Origin: Synergistales bacterium
GTDB taxonomy: Bacteria > Synergistota > Synergistia > Synergistales > Aminobacteriaceae
NCBI GenBank assembly: GCA_025997935.1
Contig: BNVG01000079.1
Location: 1-9,178, forward strand
DNA length: 9,178 nucleotides
Reading direction: 5' to 3'
Shown here: piece after piece, positions 1 to 6,191 of the stretch
Numbering within the stretch: the first letter of the stretch is position 1
Layout: every line of letters begins with the position of its first letter
The notes under the pieces: generated by a model
Told to the model about the DNA's origin: nothing
What the model saw: only the letters and a program-made list of their open reading frames with translations
The model's database searches: none
Program-made: the position numbers and the translations under genes

Positions 1-1
1 C

Positions 2-667
2 CGTGAAGGGGCTCATGTCGTTCTTGTATGCCGCAGCGCGCCGGACGAGACAATGAAAGAGATTGAGAGCGCGGGTGGAAAAAGCGCGGCGTTTCGATAT
101 GATTTTTCTGATGTGGAAGGCATTGAACGCTTAGTAAAAGAGATCGCCGAGAAATGCGGCGCTATTGATATTCTCTTCAACAATGCCGGCGCTCAGAGCC
201 GTCATCCTTCCGTCGAGTTTCCCCGCAATGATTGGGACTACGTCTTAAACGTCAACTGCAACTCCACGTTTTTTCTCTGTCAGCATGTAGGCAAAATAAT
301 GATAGAGAAGGGCTATGGCAAAATTATAAACATGGCGTCGCTGTTGTCCTTTCAGGGCGGCCTCACCGTTCCGGCTTACGCCGCCAGCAAAGGGGCGGTC
401 ATGCAGTTTACCAAGAGTCTTTCCAACGAATGGGCGAAACTGGGGATCAACGTCAACTGCATCGCTCCCGGTTATATTGATACGGACATGAATACCGCTC
501 TGATCAACGATCCGGTAAGAAGCAGACAAATCTTAGAGCGTATCCCCACAGCCAGGTGGGGAAAGCCTGAGGACATAACAGGAGCGGCGGTTTTTTTGGC
601 GAGTTCGGGGTCGGATTACATCAATGGCATTATACTGCCGGTGGACGGCGGCTGGTTAGGAAGGTAG
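2..667 (+). CDS. kduD: KduD-like SDR dehydrogenase (2-dehydro-3-deoxy-D-gluconate 5-dehydrogenase), 5' partial
   Basis: NAD(P)-dependent short-chain dehydrogenase. The reading frame is open back to the window edge, and the residues before the Met at 53 (REGAHVVLVCR) look like the second strand of a Rossmann fold. The gene therefore starts outside the window and the Met at 53 is internal; about 25-30 N-terminal residues with the glycine-rich cofactor motif are missing. Counting from that Met, NNAG is at 43-46, the catalytic Ser at 96, and Tyr109/Lys113 form the YxxxK motif. The stretch around IINMASLLSFQGG, NEWAKLGINVN and the ending VDGGWLGR closely resemble KduD, which interconverts 2,5-diketo-3-deoxygluconate and 2-keto-3-deoxygluconate in uronate breakdown. 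The eda gene follows after 9 bp, which supports a 2-keto-3-deoxy sugar-acid role. Another sugar-acid or sugar-alcohol SDR is possible. The SDR family is certain; the substrate is inferred from similarity and context. Confidence 0.85.
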   Translation, partial: REGAHVVLVCRSAPDETMKEIESAGGKSAAFRYDFSDVEGIERLVKEIAEKCGAIDILFNNAGAQSRHPSVEFPRNDWDYVLNVNCNSTFFLCQHVGKIMIEKGYGKIINMASLLSFQGGLTVPAYAASKGAVMQFTKSLSNEWAKLGINVNCIAPGYIDTDMNTALINDPVRSRQILERIPTARWGKPEDITGAAVFLASSGSDYINGIILPVDGGWLGR

Positions 668-676
668 GTAGAGCGA

Positions 677-1327
677 ATGATACACAAATATGAGGTTTTG
701 CGGAAAATAGAGAACTCCGGCGTTGTCGGAATCATCAGGGTTGACAACATTGAGTACGGCATAATGGCGGCAGAATCCATTTTCGAGGGCGGAATTCCAG
801 TGATTGAGGTTTCCATGACTCATAGGGGCGCTATTGAGATAATGGCGCAGATGACATCGCGTCTATCGTCTAAAGGCCTGCTCCTCGGCGCGGGAACCGT
901 GGCCGACCCCGAGACGGCGCGCGCTTGCATACTGGCCGGCGCTGAGTTTGTTTTCGCCCACTGCTTCAACGAGGGCGTAGCCCGACTCTGCAATCGCTAT
1001 GGCGTGCCTTACATTCCAGGAGTTGGCTCTGTCACTGAAATTATGAGCGCTTTGGAGTGCGGCGTAGACATAGTGAAGGTCTTTCCTGGTGATGTGCTGG
1101 GCCCCAAATTTGTAAAAGCGGTTCGCGGTCCGCTTCCTGACGCTAAAATGTTGGCGGTTGGCGGCGTGTCGAACGACAACCTCAAGGAGTGGTTTGACGC
1201 GGGGGCGGCCGGCGTCGGATTGGGATCGGCGTTGACGAAGCCGGGCGGGAAAACCGGGACGGCCGAGACGATCAGAGAGGCGGCGCGCGATATGGTGGCT
1301 CGAATCGCCGATATACGCAAAAAGTAA
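677..1327 (+). CDS. eda: KDPG/KDG-type 2-keto-3-deoxy aldolase (Eda family)
   Basis: Class I (Schiff-base) aldolase of 216 aa, the normal length for Eda. The family cleaves 2-keto-3-deoxy-6-phosphogluconate, or related 2-keto-3-deoxy acids, to pyruvate and an aldehyde such as glyceraldehyde 3-phosphate. Seen in the sequence: Glu44 in IEVSM (the family's general base), GAGTV at 71-75, the YIPGV loop near 112-116, and Lys134 in IVKVFPGD, placed as the Schiff-base lysine. The C-terminus carries the glycine-rich phosphate-binding segment (AVGGVSN, GAAGVGLGSAL). The usual TLRT after the glutamate reads SMTH here, and the FVVSP segment reads FVFAH, so sugar specificity may differ from the E. coli enzyme. 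It starts 9 bp after kduD, and its stop overlaps the next start (TAATG), which indicates one transcript. Only a weak purine-rich ribosome site (GGTAG) precedes the ATG, so coupling to kduD is likely. Family membership is secure; phosphorylated versus free substrate is not decided. Confidence 0.9.
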   Translation: MIHKYEVLRKIENSGVVGIIRVDNIEYGIMAAESIFEGGIPVIEVSMTHRGAIEIMAQMTSRLSSKGLLLGAGTVADPETARACILAGAEFVFAHCFNEGVARLCNRYGVPYIPGVGSVTEIMSALECGVDIVKVFPGDVLGPKFVKAVRGPLPDAKMLAVGGVSNDNLKEWFDAGAAGVGLGSALTKPGGKTGTAETIREAARDMVARIADIRKK

Positions 1328-1611
1328 TGGCGAAAGATAATCATAGCGCCGTAGATCGCGTAGCGGATATTTTAGAGTATTTGGCGGCCCACAAAGAGGG
1401 CGCTACTTTTTCAGAGGTCACAAGAGATCTTGTTATACCAAAAAGCAGTCTGCATCCGCTGATACATACTCTGTGTAAACGCCAGTTTGTGCATTTCAAG
1501 GAAAACGAGCAAAGGTATTTCTTGGGAGACAAAACTTTTTCTCTCGGCAATGAACTACCCCGCAGCAGAGACTGCGGGGTATCAAAGCCAATACCAAATC
1601 TAAAAGCATAG
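1327..1611 (+). pseudogene. IclR-family regulator, truncated to its N-terminal winged-helix domain
   Basis: The first 75 or so of 94 residues are an IclR winged helix-turn-helix: AVDRVADILEYLA (helix 1), ATFSEVTRDLVIPKSSLHPLIHTL (helix-turn-helix, about 26-49) and a wing ending YFLGDKTFSLG (64-74). Family members are about 250 aa and end in a ligand-binding domain of about 170 aa, which is absent here. From about residue 76 the frame runs into a GC-rich hairpin repeat and encodes the unrelated tail LPRSRDCGVSKPIPNLKA before a TAG. I find no remnant of the effector domain in the 200 bp downstream. The start overlaps the eda stop by one base (TAATG), so it was the last gene of the kduD-eda unit and probably its regulator, comparable to KdgR-type IclR proteins. 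A free DNA-binding domain could still bind DNA without a sugar signal, but IclR proteins usually need the C-terminal domain to form stable oligomers. Loss of function is the safer reading. Confidence 0.8.
1556..1581. repeat. GC-rich hairpin, first copy
   Basis: A perfect 10-bp inverted repeat, TACCCCGCAG then CTGCGGGGTA, encloses the 6-nt loop CAGAGA. It begins where IclR homology stops. A run of Ts does not follow directly, so it is not a typical intrinsic terminator. It looks like a REP-type or miniature-element palindrome. Confidence 0.8.
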
Positions 1612-1615
1612 GAAT

Positions 1616-1644
1616 CGCAGCAGAGCTGCGGGGAATCGTACCCC
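1616..1644. repeat. GC-rich hairpin, second copy
   Basis: CGCAG, loop CAGAG, then CTGCG forms a shorter hairpin, followed by GGGG-AATCGTA-CCCC, which could pair as an alternative stem. The core CGCAGCAGAG is identical to the first copy 55 bp upstream and in the same orientation; both are followed by (A)CTGCGGGG and then ATC. The two copies form a tandem repeat unit, probably a degenerate mobile or REP-like sequence rather than part of a gene. An 8-T run lies further on, at 1688-1695, but is not preceded by a convincing stem. Confidence 0.65.
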
Positions 1645-1752
1645 AAGAGATTGAACTAACGCAGTAAATCTCCAAACCGTGCTCCCGTTTTTTTTATTGG
1701 CTGGTTAAACTGCCCGATGAAGTTTAGGTGAACCTCATAGACATGAACAAAA

Positions 1753-1781
1753 TTGACTTTACAAATTAAAATACTTATAAT
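1753..1781 (+). promoter_or_regulatory. Sigma70-type promoter for the carboligase gene
   Basis: TTGACT at 1753-1758 and a perfect TATAAT at 1776-1781 are separated by 17 bp, the optimal spacing, in an AT-rich stretch. Transcription would begin near 1788-1790, leaving a leader of roughly 20 nt before the ribosome site and ATG at 1810. The gene should therefore be expressed independently of kduD-eda. No clear operator overlaps it. Confidence 0.85.
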
Positions 1782-1797
1782 AAGTTAATTAAGAAAC

Positions 1798-1803
1798 GAG
1801 GTG
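1798..1803 (+). promoter_or_regulatory. Ribosome binding site fixing the carboligase start at 1810
   Basis: GAGGTG lies 6 nt before the ATG at 1810. A GTG at 1801 in the same frame would give three more residues, but it lies inside this Shine-Dalgarno sequence, so ATG 1810 is the better start. Confidence 0.8.
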
Positions 1804-1809
1804 CATAGC

Positions 1810-3489
1810 ATGAAAACATCAGAAGCCATCATCAAGATTTTCGAGTTAGAGGGTATCGACACGATTTACGGTATCCCCGGCGCCGGCATCAACGGAGTGT
1901 ACAAATACTTGGGACAGTCCAAAGTTCTGAAGCACTTCTGTCATCGTCACGAGGAAGCCTGCGTCCACGCGGCCGGCGGGCACTTCAGGGCCAGTGGCAA
2001 ATTGGCCGTCGCCATGTGTACATCAGGCCCTGGAGCCACAAACTTCGTCACCGGAATTTACACCTGCAACATAGACAGCATTCCAGTTATAGCCGTGACA
2101 GGACAGGCCGTCACATCTCAGCTTGGTAAGGACGCCTTTCAGTGCGTTGATATAGCCAAGATTTGCGCTCCTGTGGCTAAAAAAACATGGTGCGTCACAG
2201 ACCCGAAAAAGGTTGCGGAGACCTTCGCCGAGGCTTTTCGTGTCGCTAAGGAGGGCAAGCCCGGCCCTGTGGTTATCGACTTGCCTCTCGACGTGCAAAA
2301 CGCTGACATAGAGTTCGACCCGGCTAAATACGTCCCTCTCAAGTTCGACTCTCCCGCACCGAAACAAGAGGATATAGCTCGGACAATAGCCATGATAAAT
2401 GAGGCCAAAAACCCCATTCTACTCATGGGCGGCGGAGTGCTACTCGCGGGCGCGGAAAAAGAAGCCGTGACTTTAGCGGAAGCCTTGAACCTGCCTGTCA
2501 TAACCACCTACATGGCTAAAGGCGGTATCCCAATCAACCATCCCCTTAACGCAGGGCACTGCGGCATTCAGGTGGGGCAACCTATAGGCAACAAAGTATT
2601 CCTCGACTCAGATCTCGTGCTGGGCATAGGTTGCCGCTTTACAGACCGTCACACCGGCGCGCTTGACGTCTACCGCGGTAGCCGAAAGTTCATCCACGTC
2701 AATATAGAAAAAAACGAGATCGGCAAGATATTCGCGCCTGATCTCGGTATAGTCGCCGACGCCAAAAAAACCATAGACGCTCTTTTAGCTGAGGCCAAAA
2801 AGAGCGGCAAGAAGAGCGCTCACACAGACGCCGCGAATCTGCCTCAGCTGCGTAAAGAATTAGCCCGCAAGGTCGACTACGACGTCAAGCCAATCAATCC
2901 TCACAGAGTGTTCGCCGAGCTGAATAAGTTCTTTGACAGTGAAACCCTGTTCACCACGGGTTGCGGTATAACGCAGATATGGTCGGGGCAGTTACAGGAT
3001 ATCGACAAGCCGCGCAGGTATCTTCCCTCAGGAGGAGCCGGGTGTCTTGGTTATGACATACCCGCCGCATTTGGCGCGTCTGTCGCTACAGGTAAACGAA
3101 GCGTCGCCGTCATGGGAGACTTCGGGTTTACATTTCACGTCCAAGAGCTGGCCGTCTGCGCCGCGAATAAAATCCCAGTTATCGTTGTGATAGTCAATAA
3201 CGCCTATCTGGGACTCATACGTCAGAACCAGAAATACGCCTACCAATACGAGTGCGACGTGGCTATGCCCGAGAATCAGGGACTTATAGACTACGTGAAA
3301 GTGGCCGAGGGATTCGCCTGTTACGGGGAGCGCGTTTTCGACCCAGATGATATATCTGCGGCGTTAGACCGCGCGGTGAAGAGCGGCAAACCTGCCGTTA
3401 TAGATATAGTGTGCGACCCTAACGTCGATTGTTCAATGGGAGGAGCTTTGGATAGCGTGAAGGAGTTTGTGTATAGTCATGCAACTTAA
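1810..3489 (+). CDS. gcl: ThDP-dependent carboligase, glyoxylate carboligase family (tartronate-semialdehyde synthase-like)
   Basis: Thiamine-diphosphate enzyme of 559 aa. Gcl joins two glyoxylates into tartronate semialdehyde with loss of CO2. Three domains are visible: an N-terminal ThDP pyrimidine-binding domain (about 1-170), a central Rossmann-like domain (190-325) and a C-terminal pyrophosphate domain (385-535) with GDF at 436-438 and NN at 463-464 of the metal/ThDP motif. Gcl-specific stretches include RFTDRHTGALDVY, APDLGIVADAKK, NNAYLGLIRQ, VDYVKVAEG-like IDYVKVAEG, and SMGGALDSVKEF. Oddity one: residue 48 is Glu (RHEEA), whereas characterised E. coli Gcl has Val51 at this position; most ThDP enzymes have Glu. 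Activity may therefore differ, for example another 2-oxo acid or acetolactate-type chemistry. Oddity two: the last four residues (SHAT) and the stop lie in the left end of an IS630-family element. No hydroxypyruvate isomerase or tartronate-semialdehyde reductase gene is adjacent. The gene has its own promoter. Family call is firm, exact reaction uncertain. Confidence 0.75.
   Translation: MKTSEAIIKIFELEGIDTIYGIPGAGINGVYKYLGQSKVLKHFCHRHEEACVHAAGGHFRASGKLAVAMCTSGPGATNFVTGIYTCNIDSIPVIAVTGQAVTSQLGKDAFQCVDIAKICAPVAKKTWCVTDPKKVAETFAEAFRVAKEGKPGPVVIDLPLDVQNADIEFDPAKYVPLKFDSPAPKQEDIARTIAMINEAKNPILLMGGGVLLAGAEKEAVTLAEALNLPVITTYMAKGGIPINHPLNAGHCGIQVGQPIGNKVFLDSDLVLGIGCRFTDRHTGALDVYRGSRKFIHVNIEKNEIGKIFAPDLGIVADAKKTIDALLAEAKKSGKKSAHTDAANLPQLRKELARKVDYDVKPINPHRVFAELNKFFDSETLFTTGCGITQIWSGQLQDIDKPRRYLPSGGAGCLGYDIPAAFGASVATGKRSVAVMGDFGFTFHVQELAVCAANKIPVIVVIVNNAYLGLIRQNQKYAYQYECDVAMPENQGLIDYVKVAEGFACYGERVFDPDDISAALDRAVKSGKPAVIDIVCDPNVDCSMGGALDSVKEFVYSHAT
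3474..3489 (+). repeat. Left terminal inverted repeat of the IS630-family element
   Basis: TAGTCATGCAACTTAA. It shares TAGT and AACTTAA with the right end. Read in the carboligase frame it encodes SHAT and ends in the TAA that now stops that gene. Confidence 0.75.
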
Positions 3490-3520
3490 TTAACATCAAA
3501 GATAAACCGATATACAGAAT

Positions 3521-4390
3521 ATGGCATACGAAGAAAAATTCAGGGCACATGCGGTTGCGTTCAAAGACGGCGGACACACTTTTAAGCAGTTGAAAGAAGT
3601 TTTCGGCATTTGCAGCGATACATACTACGAATGGAGAGAAAAAAAGGAAACAACAGGGGTTTATGTCCCTCCATGCGGAAAACAAACAAGGAAGCGAAAG
3701 ATTGACCCCAAAGAACTAAAATCGGCTGTTGAGGAGAAGCCGGACGCATATCTTCGGGAACTCGCCGAAAAATTTAACTGTTCAACAACCGCCGTACACA
3801 ACCGCTTGAAGCAACTGAAAATTACCAAAAAAAAGACGTGTACATATTCGGAAAAATCCGAAGAGGACAGGACTGAATACCTGAAAAAAGTAGAGAAAGT
3901 CCCCCTAAACGAACGTGTTTACGTCGACGAAAGCGGTATTAACACTTGCCTTGTCCGAGAATACGGCAGGGCTGTTCGCGGCGTAAAAGTTGAGGACGTA
4001 AAACGCGGAAGGAAATTTCAGAGAATAAACGTCATCGCCGCGCAATTCAAGTCTGAGAGCGGAGAAACCACTGTTGCCGCTCCGTTTTGTTATACAGAGC
4101 ACACGACGGGGGAATTCTTTGAAAATTGGTTCAAAACTAAGTTGGTTAAATCTGTCCTAAGAGGCGTTACGATAATCATGGACAACGCCTCTTTTCATCG
4201 TAAGGAGAAACTACGGAATTTAGCTCGAAGACATAGCGTAAAGCTGTTGTTTTTGCCTGCTTATTCACCGGATTTCAATCCGATTGAAAAAAGATGGGCA
4301 AATATGAAACGTGCTTTGGCTGACATCTTGCCCTATTCTGAAAATCTCGAAACCGCCATACATAGATATTTCGGTATTAATTATTCTTAA
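3521..4390 (+). CDS. IS630-family DDE transposase
   Basis: Transposase of 289 aa in one uninterrupted frame; some IS630 relatives need a frameshift. An N-terminal helix-turn-helix (about 6-40, FKQLKEVFGICSDTYYEW) matches the IS630 DNA-binding type, and a second helix-turn-helix-like region lies at 75-100 (LRELAEKFNCSTTAVHNRLK). The catalytic core shows Asp136 in YVDESG, Asp221 in IIMDNASFH and Glu256 in the signature SPDFNPIEKRW, with 34 residues between the second Asp and the Glu, as in the IS630/Tc1-mariner superfamily. All three acidic residues are present, so the protein could be active. The ATG lacks a good Shine-Dalgarno site, which fits the low expression usual for transposases; GTG or TTG alternatives are not better supported. 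The stop codon at 4388-4390 falls within the right terminal repeat, making the element very compact. It cuts at TA sites and mobilises this element. Confidence 0.93.
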   Translation: MAYEEKFRAHAVAFKDGGHTFKQLKEVFGICSDTYYEWREKKETTGVYVPPCGKQTRKRKIDPKELKSAVEEKPDAYLRELAEKFNCSTTAVHNRLKQLKITKKKTCTYSEKSEEDRTEYLKKVEKVPLNERVYVDESGINTCLVREYGRAVRGVKVEDVKRGRKFQRINVIAAQFKSESGETTVAAPFCYTEHTTGEFFENWFKTKLVKSVLRGVTIIMDNASFHRKEKLRNLARRHSVKLLFLPAYSPDFNPIEKRWANMKRALADILPYSENLETAIHRYFGINYS

Positions 4391-4402
4391 GTTAAAGCAC
4401 TA
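4387..4402 (-). repeat. Right terminal inverted repeat of the IS630-family element
   Basis: On the minus strand this reads TAGTGCTTTAACTTAA, matching the left repeat at 12 of 16 positions (TAGT, one internal T, and AACTTAA). It contains the transposase stop codon. Confidence 0.75.
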
Positions 4403-4473
4403 TACTGAAATTTCGCAAATTTTTCACCTAAGCGCATATGGAGACTGACGCTTCCGAGTTTACCCAAAAACAA

Positions 4474-4507
4474 AAACGCCTCGGCGGTTTATCTCGCCGA
4501 GGCGTTT
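4474..4507 (-). terminator. Intrinsic terminator, strongest for the minus-strand operon
   Basis: A perfect 13-bp stem, AAACGCCTCGGCG with CGCCGAGGCGTTT, encloses an 8-nt loop. Read on the minus strand it is followed by TTTTTGTTTTT (the A-rich run at 4466-4476), the layout of a strong rho-independent terminator, and it lies 17 bp beyond the stop of the DUF1667 gene. On the plus strand only a short TTTGATTT follows, so it may also act, more weakly, for plus-strand transcripts. Before the IS inserted it would have lain about 65 bp after the carboligase stop. Confidence 0.9.
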
Positions 4508-4524
4508 GATTTACGTTATTAATG

Positions 4525-4902
4525 TTACGCCGCTCCGACCCCTCGCGTCACGACGACGTCCGTGTCCGTCCCGGCGGGGTTCCTCAAAAGCGCCTGTCCT
4601 ATGGAAAGCGGCGCGGGGAGCGTCCCCAAGGCCCTTATTTCGTCCATAACCTTAAATATCTTGTCCCTCGGAATGGGACGAGTGGTACGCACCGACGCGC
4701 TCGTAAAGTCGCCGCTCGCGACCAACACGCTCGTCGCGATGGTTCTCATCGGAGACTCTATCTCCTGCTTTATCCAATCCGCGCCCTTAGGGCAGGTGTT
4801 GCCCGAAAAGGCTATCAGCTTCGATGTCTCTTTCTCATACTCCGCGTCTATCTGACAGCCGTTAGGGCACATCACGCAGACAAACTCGCCCTTTATAGTC
4901 AT
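4525..4902 (-). CDS. DUF1667 protein with N-terminal Cys cluster, likely oxidoreductase subunit
   Basis: Protein of 125 aa, the usual size for DUF1667. In bacteria the family commonly sits beside GlpA-like and FAD/NAD(P) oxidoreductase genes, as here, but its biochemical role is not established to my knowledge. Cysteines at 9, 12, 16 and 37 give C-x2-C-x3-C-x20-C followed by PKG, which resembles the N-terminal [4Fe-4S] motif of molybdopterin oxidoreductases (CxxCxxxC then CxKG); no molybdopterin domain follows. The remainder (about 45-125) includes RPIPRDKIFKVMDEI and ends without membrane segments, so it should be cytoplasmic or held in a complex. It is the last gene of the operon; the ATG overlaps the stop of the preceding gene by 4 bp (ATGA) and a strong ribosome site, GGAGGTG at 4911-4917, precedes it by 8 nt. 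I infer an electron-transfer subunit; a zinc site is the alternative. Confidence 0.85.
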   Translation of the reverse strand: MTIKGEFVCVMCPNGCQIDAEYEKETSKLIAFSGNTCPKGADWIKQEIESPMRTIATSVLVASGDFTSASVRTTRPIPRDKIFKVMDEIRALGTLPAPLSIGQALLRNPAGTDTDVVVTRGVGAA

Positions 4903-6191
4903 GGAACCCTCACCTCCAAAACATCCCCAGCCGCGAGAGTGGATACCTCGCCCGGCAGGACTCTAATCCGTATCATCTCCGCCGGATGCAGACGGGCGTG
5001 AGTTTCTTCTTTGATGACCTTTTCTCCGCCGCCTTCTCCGCGCGACACGAGCTGAACCTTGCCGTTTCGGGCCGGGGTATTCACACGGAACGCAAGTATA
5101 GCGTCGTCGCTCACCAAATGATCCGGCATGACGTAGCGGACGCCCGCGCCGGGGCGAACCTGAATTGTTTTCTTCTCCCGCGTGGTTTTCCCGCCCGCGT
5201 AAGCGGCGGCTGAGCGTCCGGCCCTCTCCGCTTCCTCGGAAACCCAGTCAACGAGGTCGTGAACGTGCAAGGCATTGCCGCAGGAGAACACGCCGGGCGC
5301 GCTTGTCATGCAGGCGTCGTCGACGACGGGCCCGCCCGTTATGGGGCTCATGGCTATGCCAGCGCCTCTTGCTATCTCGTTTTCGGGGATGAGTCCGACG
5401 GAGAGCAAAAGCGTGTCGCAGGGTACAAACCGCTCCGTCCCCGGGATTTGCTTGCGGTCTTTATCGACCTCGGCGACTTTCACGCCCTCGAGGCGCTTCA
5501 TGCCCACAATATCGACCACCGTTGTACTCAGATAAAGCGGAATGTCGTAATCGACGAGGCACTGCTGAATATTGCGAGGCAAGCCGCTCGACCAGGGCAA
5601 GACCTCATAGACCGACTCGACCTTCGCGCCCTCAAGCGTCATGCGCCGCGCCATAATAAGCCCTATGTCGCCCGAACCAAGGATAACGACGCGCTTGCCG
5701 GGCATGATGTTCTCAAGGTTTATGAGGTTTTGGGCCGCGCCCGCCGTATAGACGCCGCTTGGCCTGTGTCCGGGGATGGCCAAAGCCCCGCGCGGACGTT
5801 CACGGCAGCCCATAGACAGGACGACGGACTTCGCGCTTATCTTGACAAGCTCGCCTAAGCGCGAAACCAACAAAGAAGGCAAGCCGCCTTTAGTCGAAAG
5901 TTCGAGGACTATAGAGCTTTGCATAGTCGGTATAGAAAGAGATCGCAATTGGTCGATAAAGCGCGCGGCGTACTCGGGCCCCGACAGGGCCTCATTGAAA
6001 CGGTGGAGGCCGAAGCCGTCGTGAATGCACTGGTTCAAAATGCCGCCGAGGATTCTGTCGCGCTCTATCAAGAGCACGTCGTCACACCCTGCCTCTTTGG
6101 CCGCTATCGCGGCGGCAAGTCCGGCGGGGCCTCCCCCTACAACCACAACGTCGTATTCGCTTTTGTATTCACTCTTGGAAACGAGGCTCAT
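4899..6191 (-). CDS. FAD/NAD(P)-dependent oxidoreductase, partner of the GlpA-like dehydrogenase
   Basis: Flavoprotein of 430 aa with two dinucleotide-binding folds. The FAD motif GGGPAG is at 19-24 (strand DVVVVGG), and a second one, GSGDIG at 172-177, should bind NAD(P)H. A C-terminal FAD segment (APGVFSCGNALHVHD, about 298-312) and the stretch CRERPRGALAIPGHRPSGVY (129-148) are typical of the pyridine-nucleotide oxidoreductases found next to GlpA-like dehydrogenases and DUF1667 genes; related subunits occur in HcnB- and sarcosine-oxidase-like complexes. No CxxxxC redox disulfide is present, so it is not a thioredoxin- or lipoamide-reductase type. The likely role is to pass electrons from the substrate-oxidising flavoprotein to NAD(P)+ or another carrier. 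The final 80 residues form an extra beta-rich domain. It starts inside the stop of the upstream gene (ATGA) behind a near-perfect Shine-Dalgarno GGGGAGGTG (6199-6207). The partner role is inferred from context. Confidence 0.85.
   Translation of the reverse strand: MSLVSKSEYKSEYDVVVVGGGPAGLAAAIAAKEAGCDDVLLIERDRILGGILNQCIHDGFGLHRFNEALSGPEYAARFIDQLRSLSIPTMQSSIVLELSTKGGLPSLLVSRLGELVKISAKSVVLSMGCRERPRGALAIPGHRPSGVYTAGAAQNLINLENIMPGKRVVILGSGDIGLIMARRMTLEGAKVESVYEVLPWSSGLPRNIQQCLVDYDIPLYLSTTVVDIVGMKRLEGVKVAEVDKDRKQIPGTERFVPCDTLLLSVGLIPENEIARGAGIAMSPITGGPVVDDACMTSAPGVFSCGNALHVHDLVDWVSEEAERAGRSAAAYAGGKTTREKKTIQVRPGAGVRYVMPDHLVSDDAILAFRVNTPARNGKVQLVSRGEGGGEKVIKEETHARLHPAEMIRIRVLPGEVSTLAAGDVLEVRVP

Larger units (their letters stand above)
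3474..4402 (+). mobile_element. IS630-family insertion sequence, complete, 929 bp
   Basis: A single transposase gene lies between imperfect 16-bp terminal inverted repeats (12 of 16 positions match). TA dinucleotides flank both ends (3472-3473 and 4403-4404), as expected for IS630-type TA target duplication. The element is visibly more AT-rich than its surroundings. Its left end sits inside the last codons of the carboligase gene. Both ends and an unbroken transposase frame suggest a recent, possibly active copy. The exact outer base of each repeat is uncertain by a TA step. Confidence 0.85.

Noticed and set aside
1556..1644. The two hairpins as the start of a CRISPR array
   Set aside because: Only two imperfect units of different length, with one AT-rich spacer and no adjacent cas gene.
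1676..1695. Run of eight Ts at 1688-1695 as a terminator for the kduD-eda unit
   Set aside because: The preceding bases give only a 4-bp AAAC/GTTT pairing and no GC-rich stem, so an intrinsic terminator is not supported.
1726..1735. Short palindrome AGGT-GA-ACCT upstream of the carboligase promoter as an operator
   Set aside because: Only 4 bp per arm, single copy, and 18 bp upstream of the -35 box; expected by chance at this length.
4522..5001. Plus-strand open frame after the terminator
   Set aside because: Arg-rich low-complexity translation overlapping the DUF1667 and FAD oxidoreductase genes in antisense; not a credible protein.
5259..5858. Long plus-strand open frame opposite the FAD oxidoreductase gene (199 codons)
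   Set aside because: It mirrors a well-supported minus-strand gene in GC-rich sequence, is arginine- and histidine-rich, has no recognisable motif and no ribosome site. It is a codon-bias shadow.
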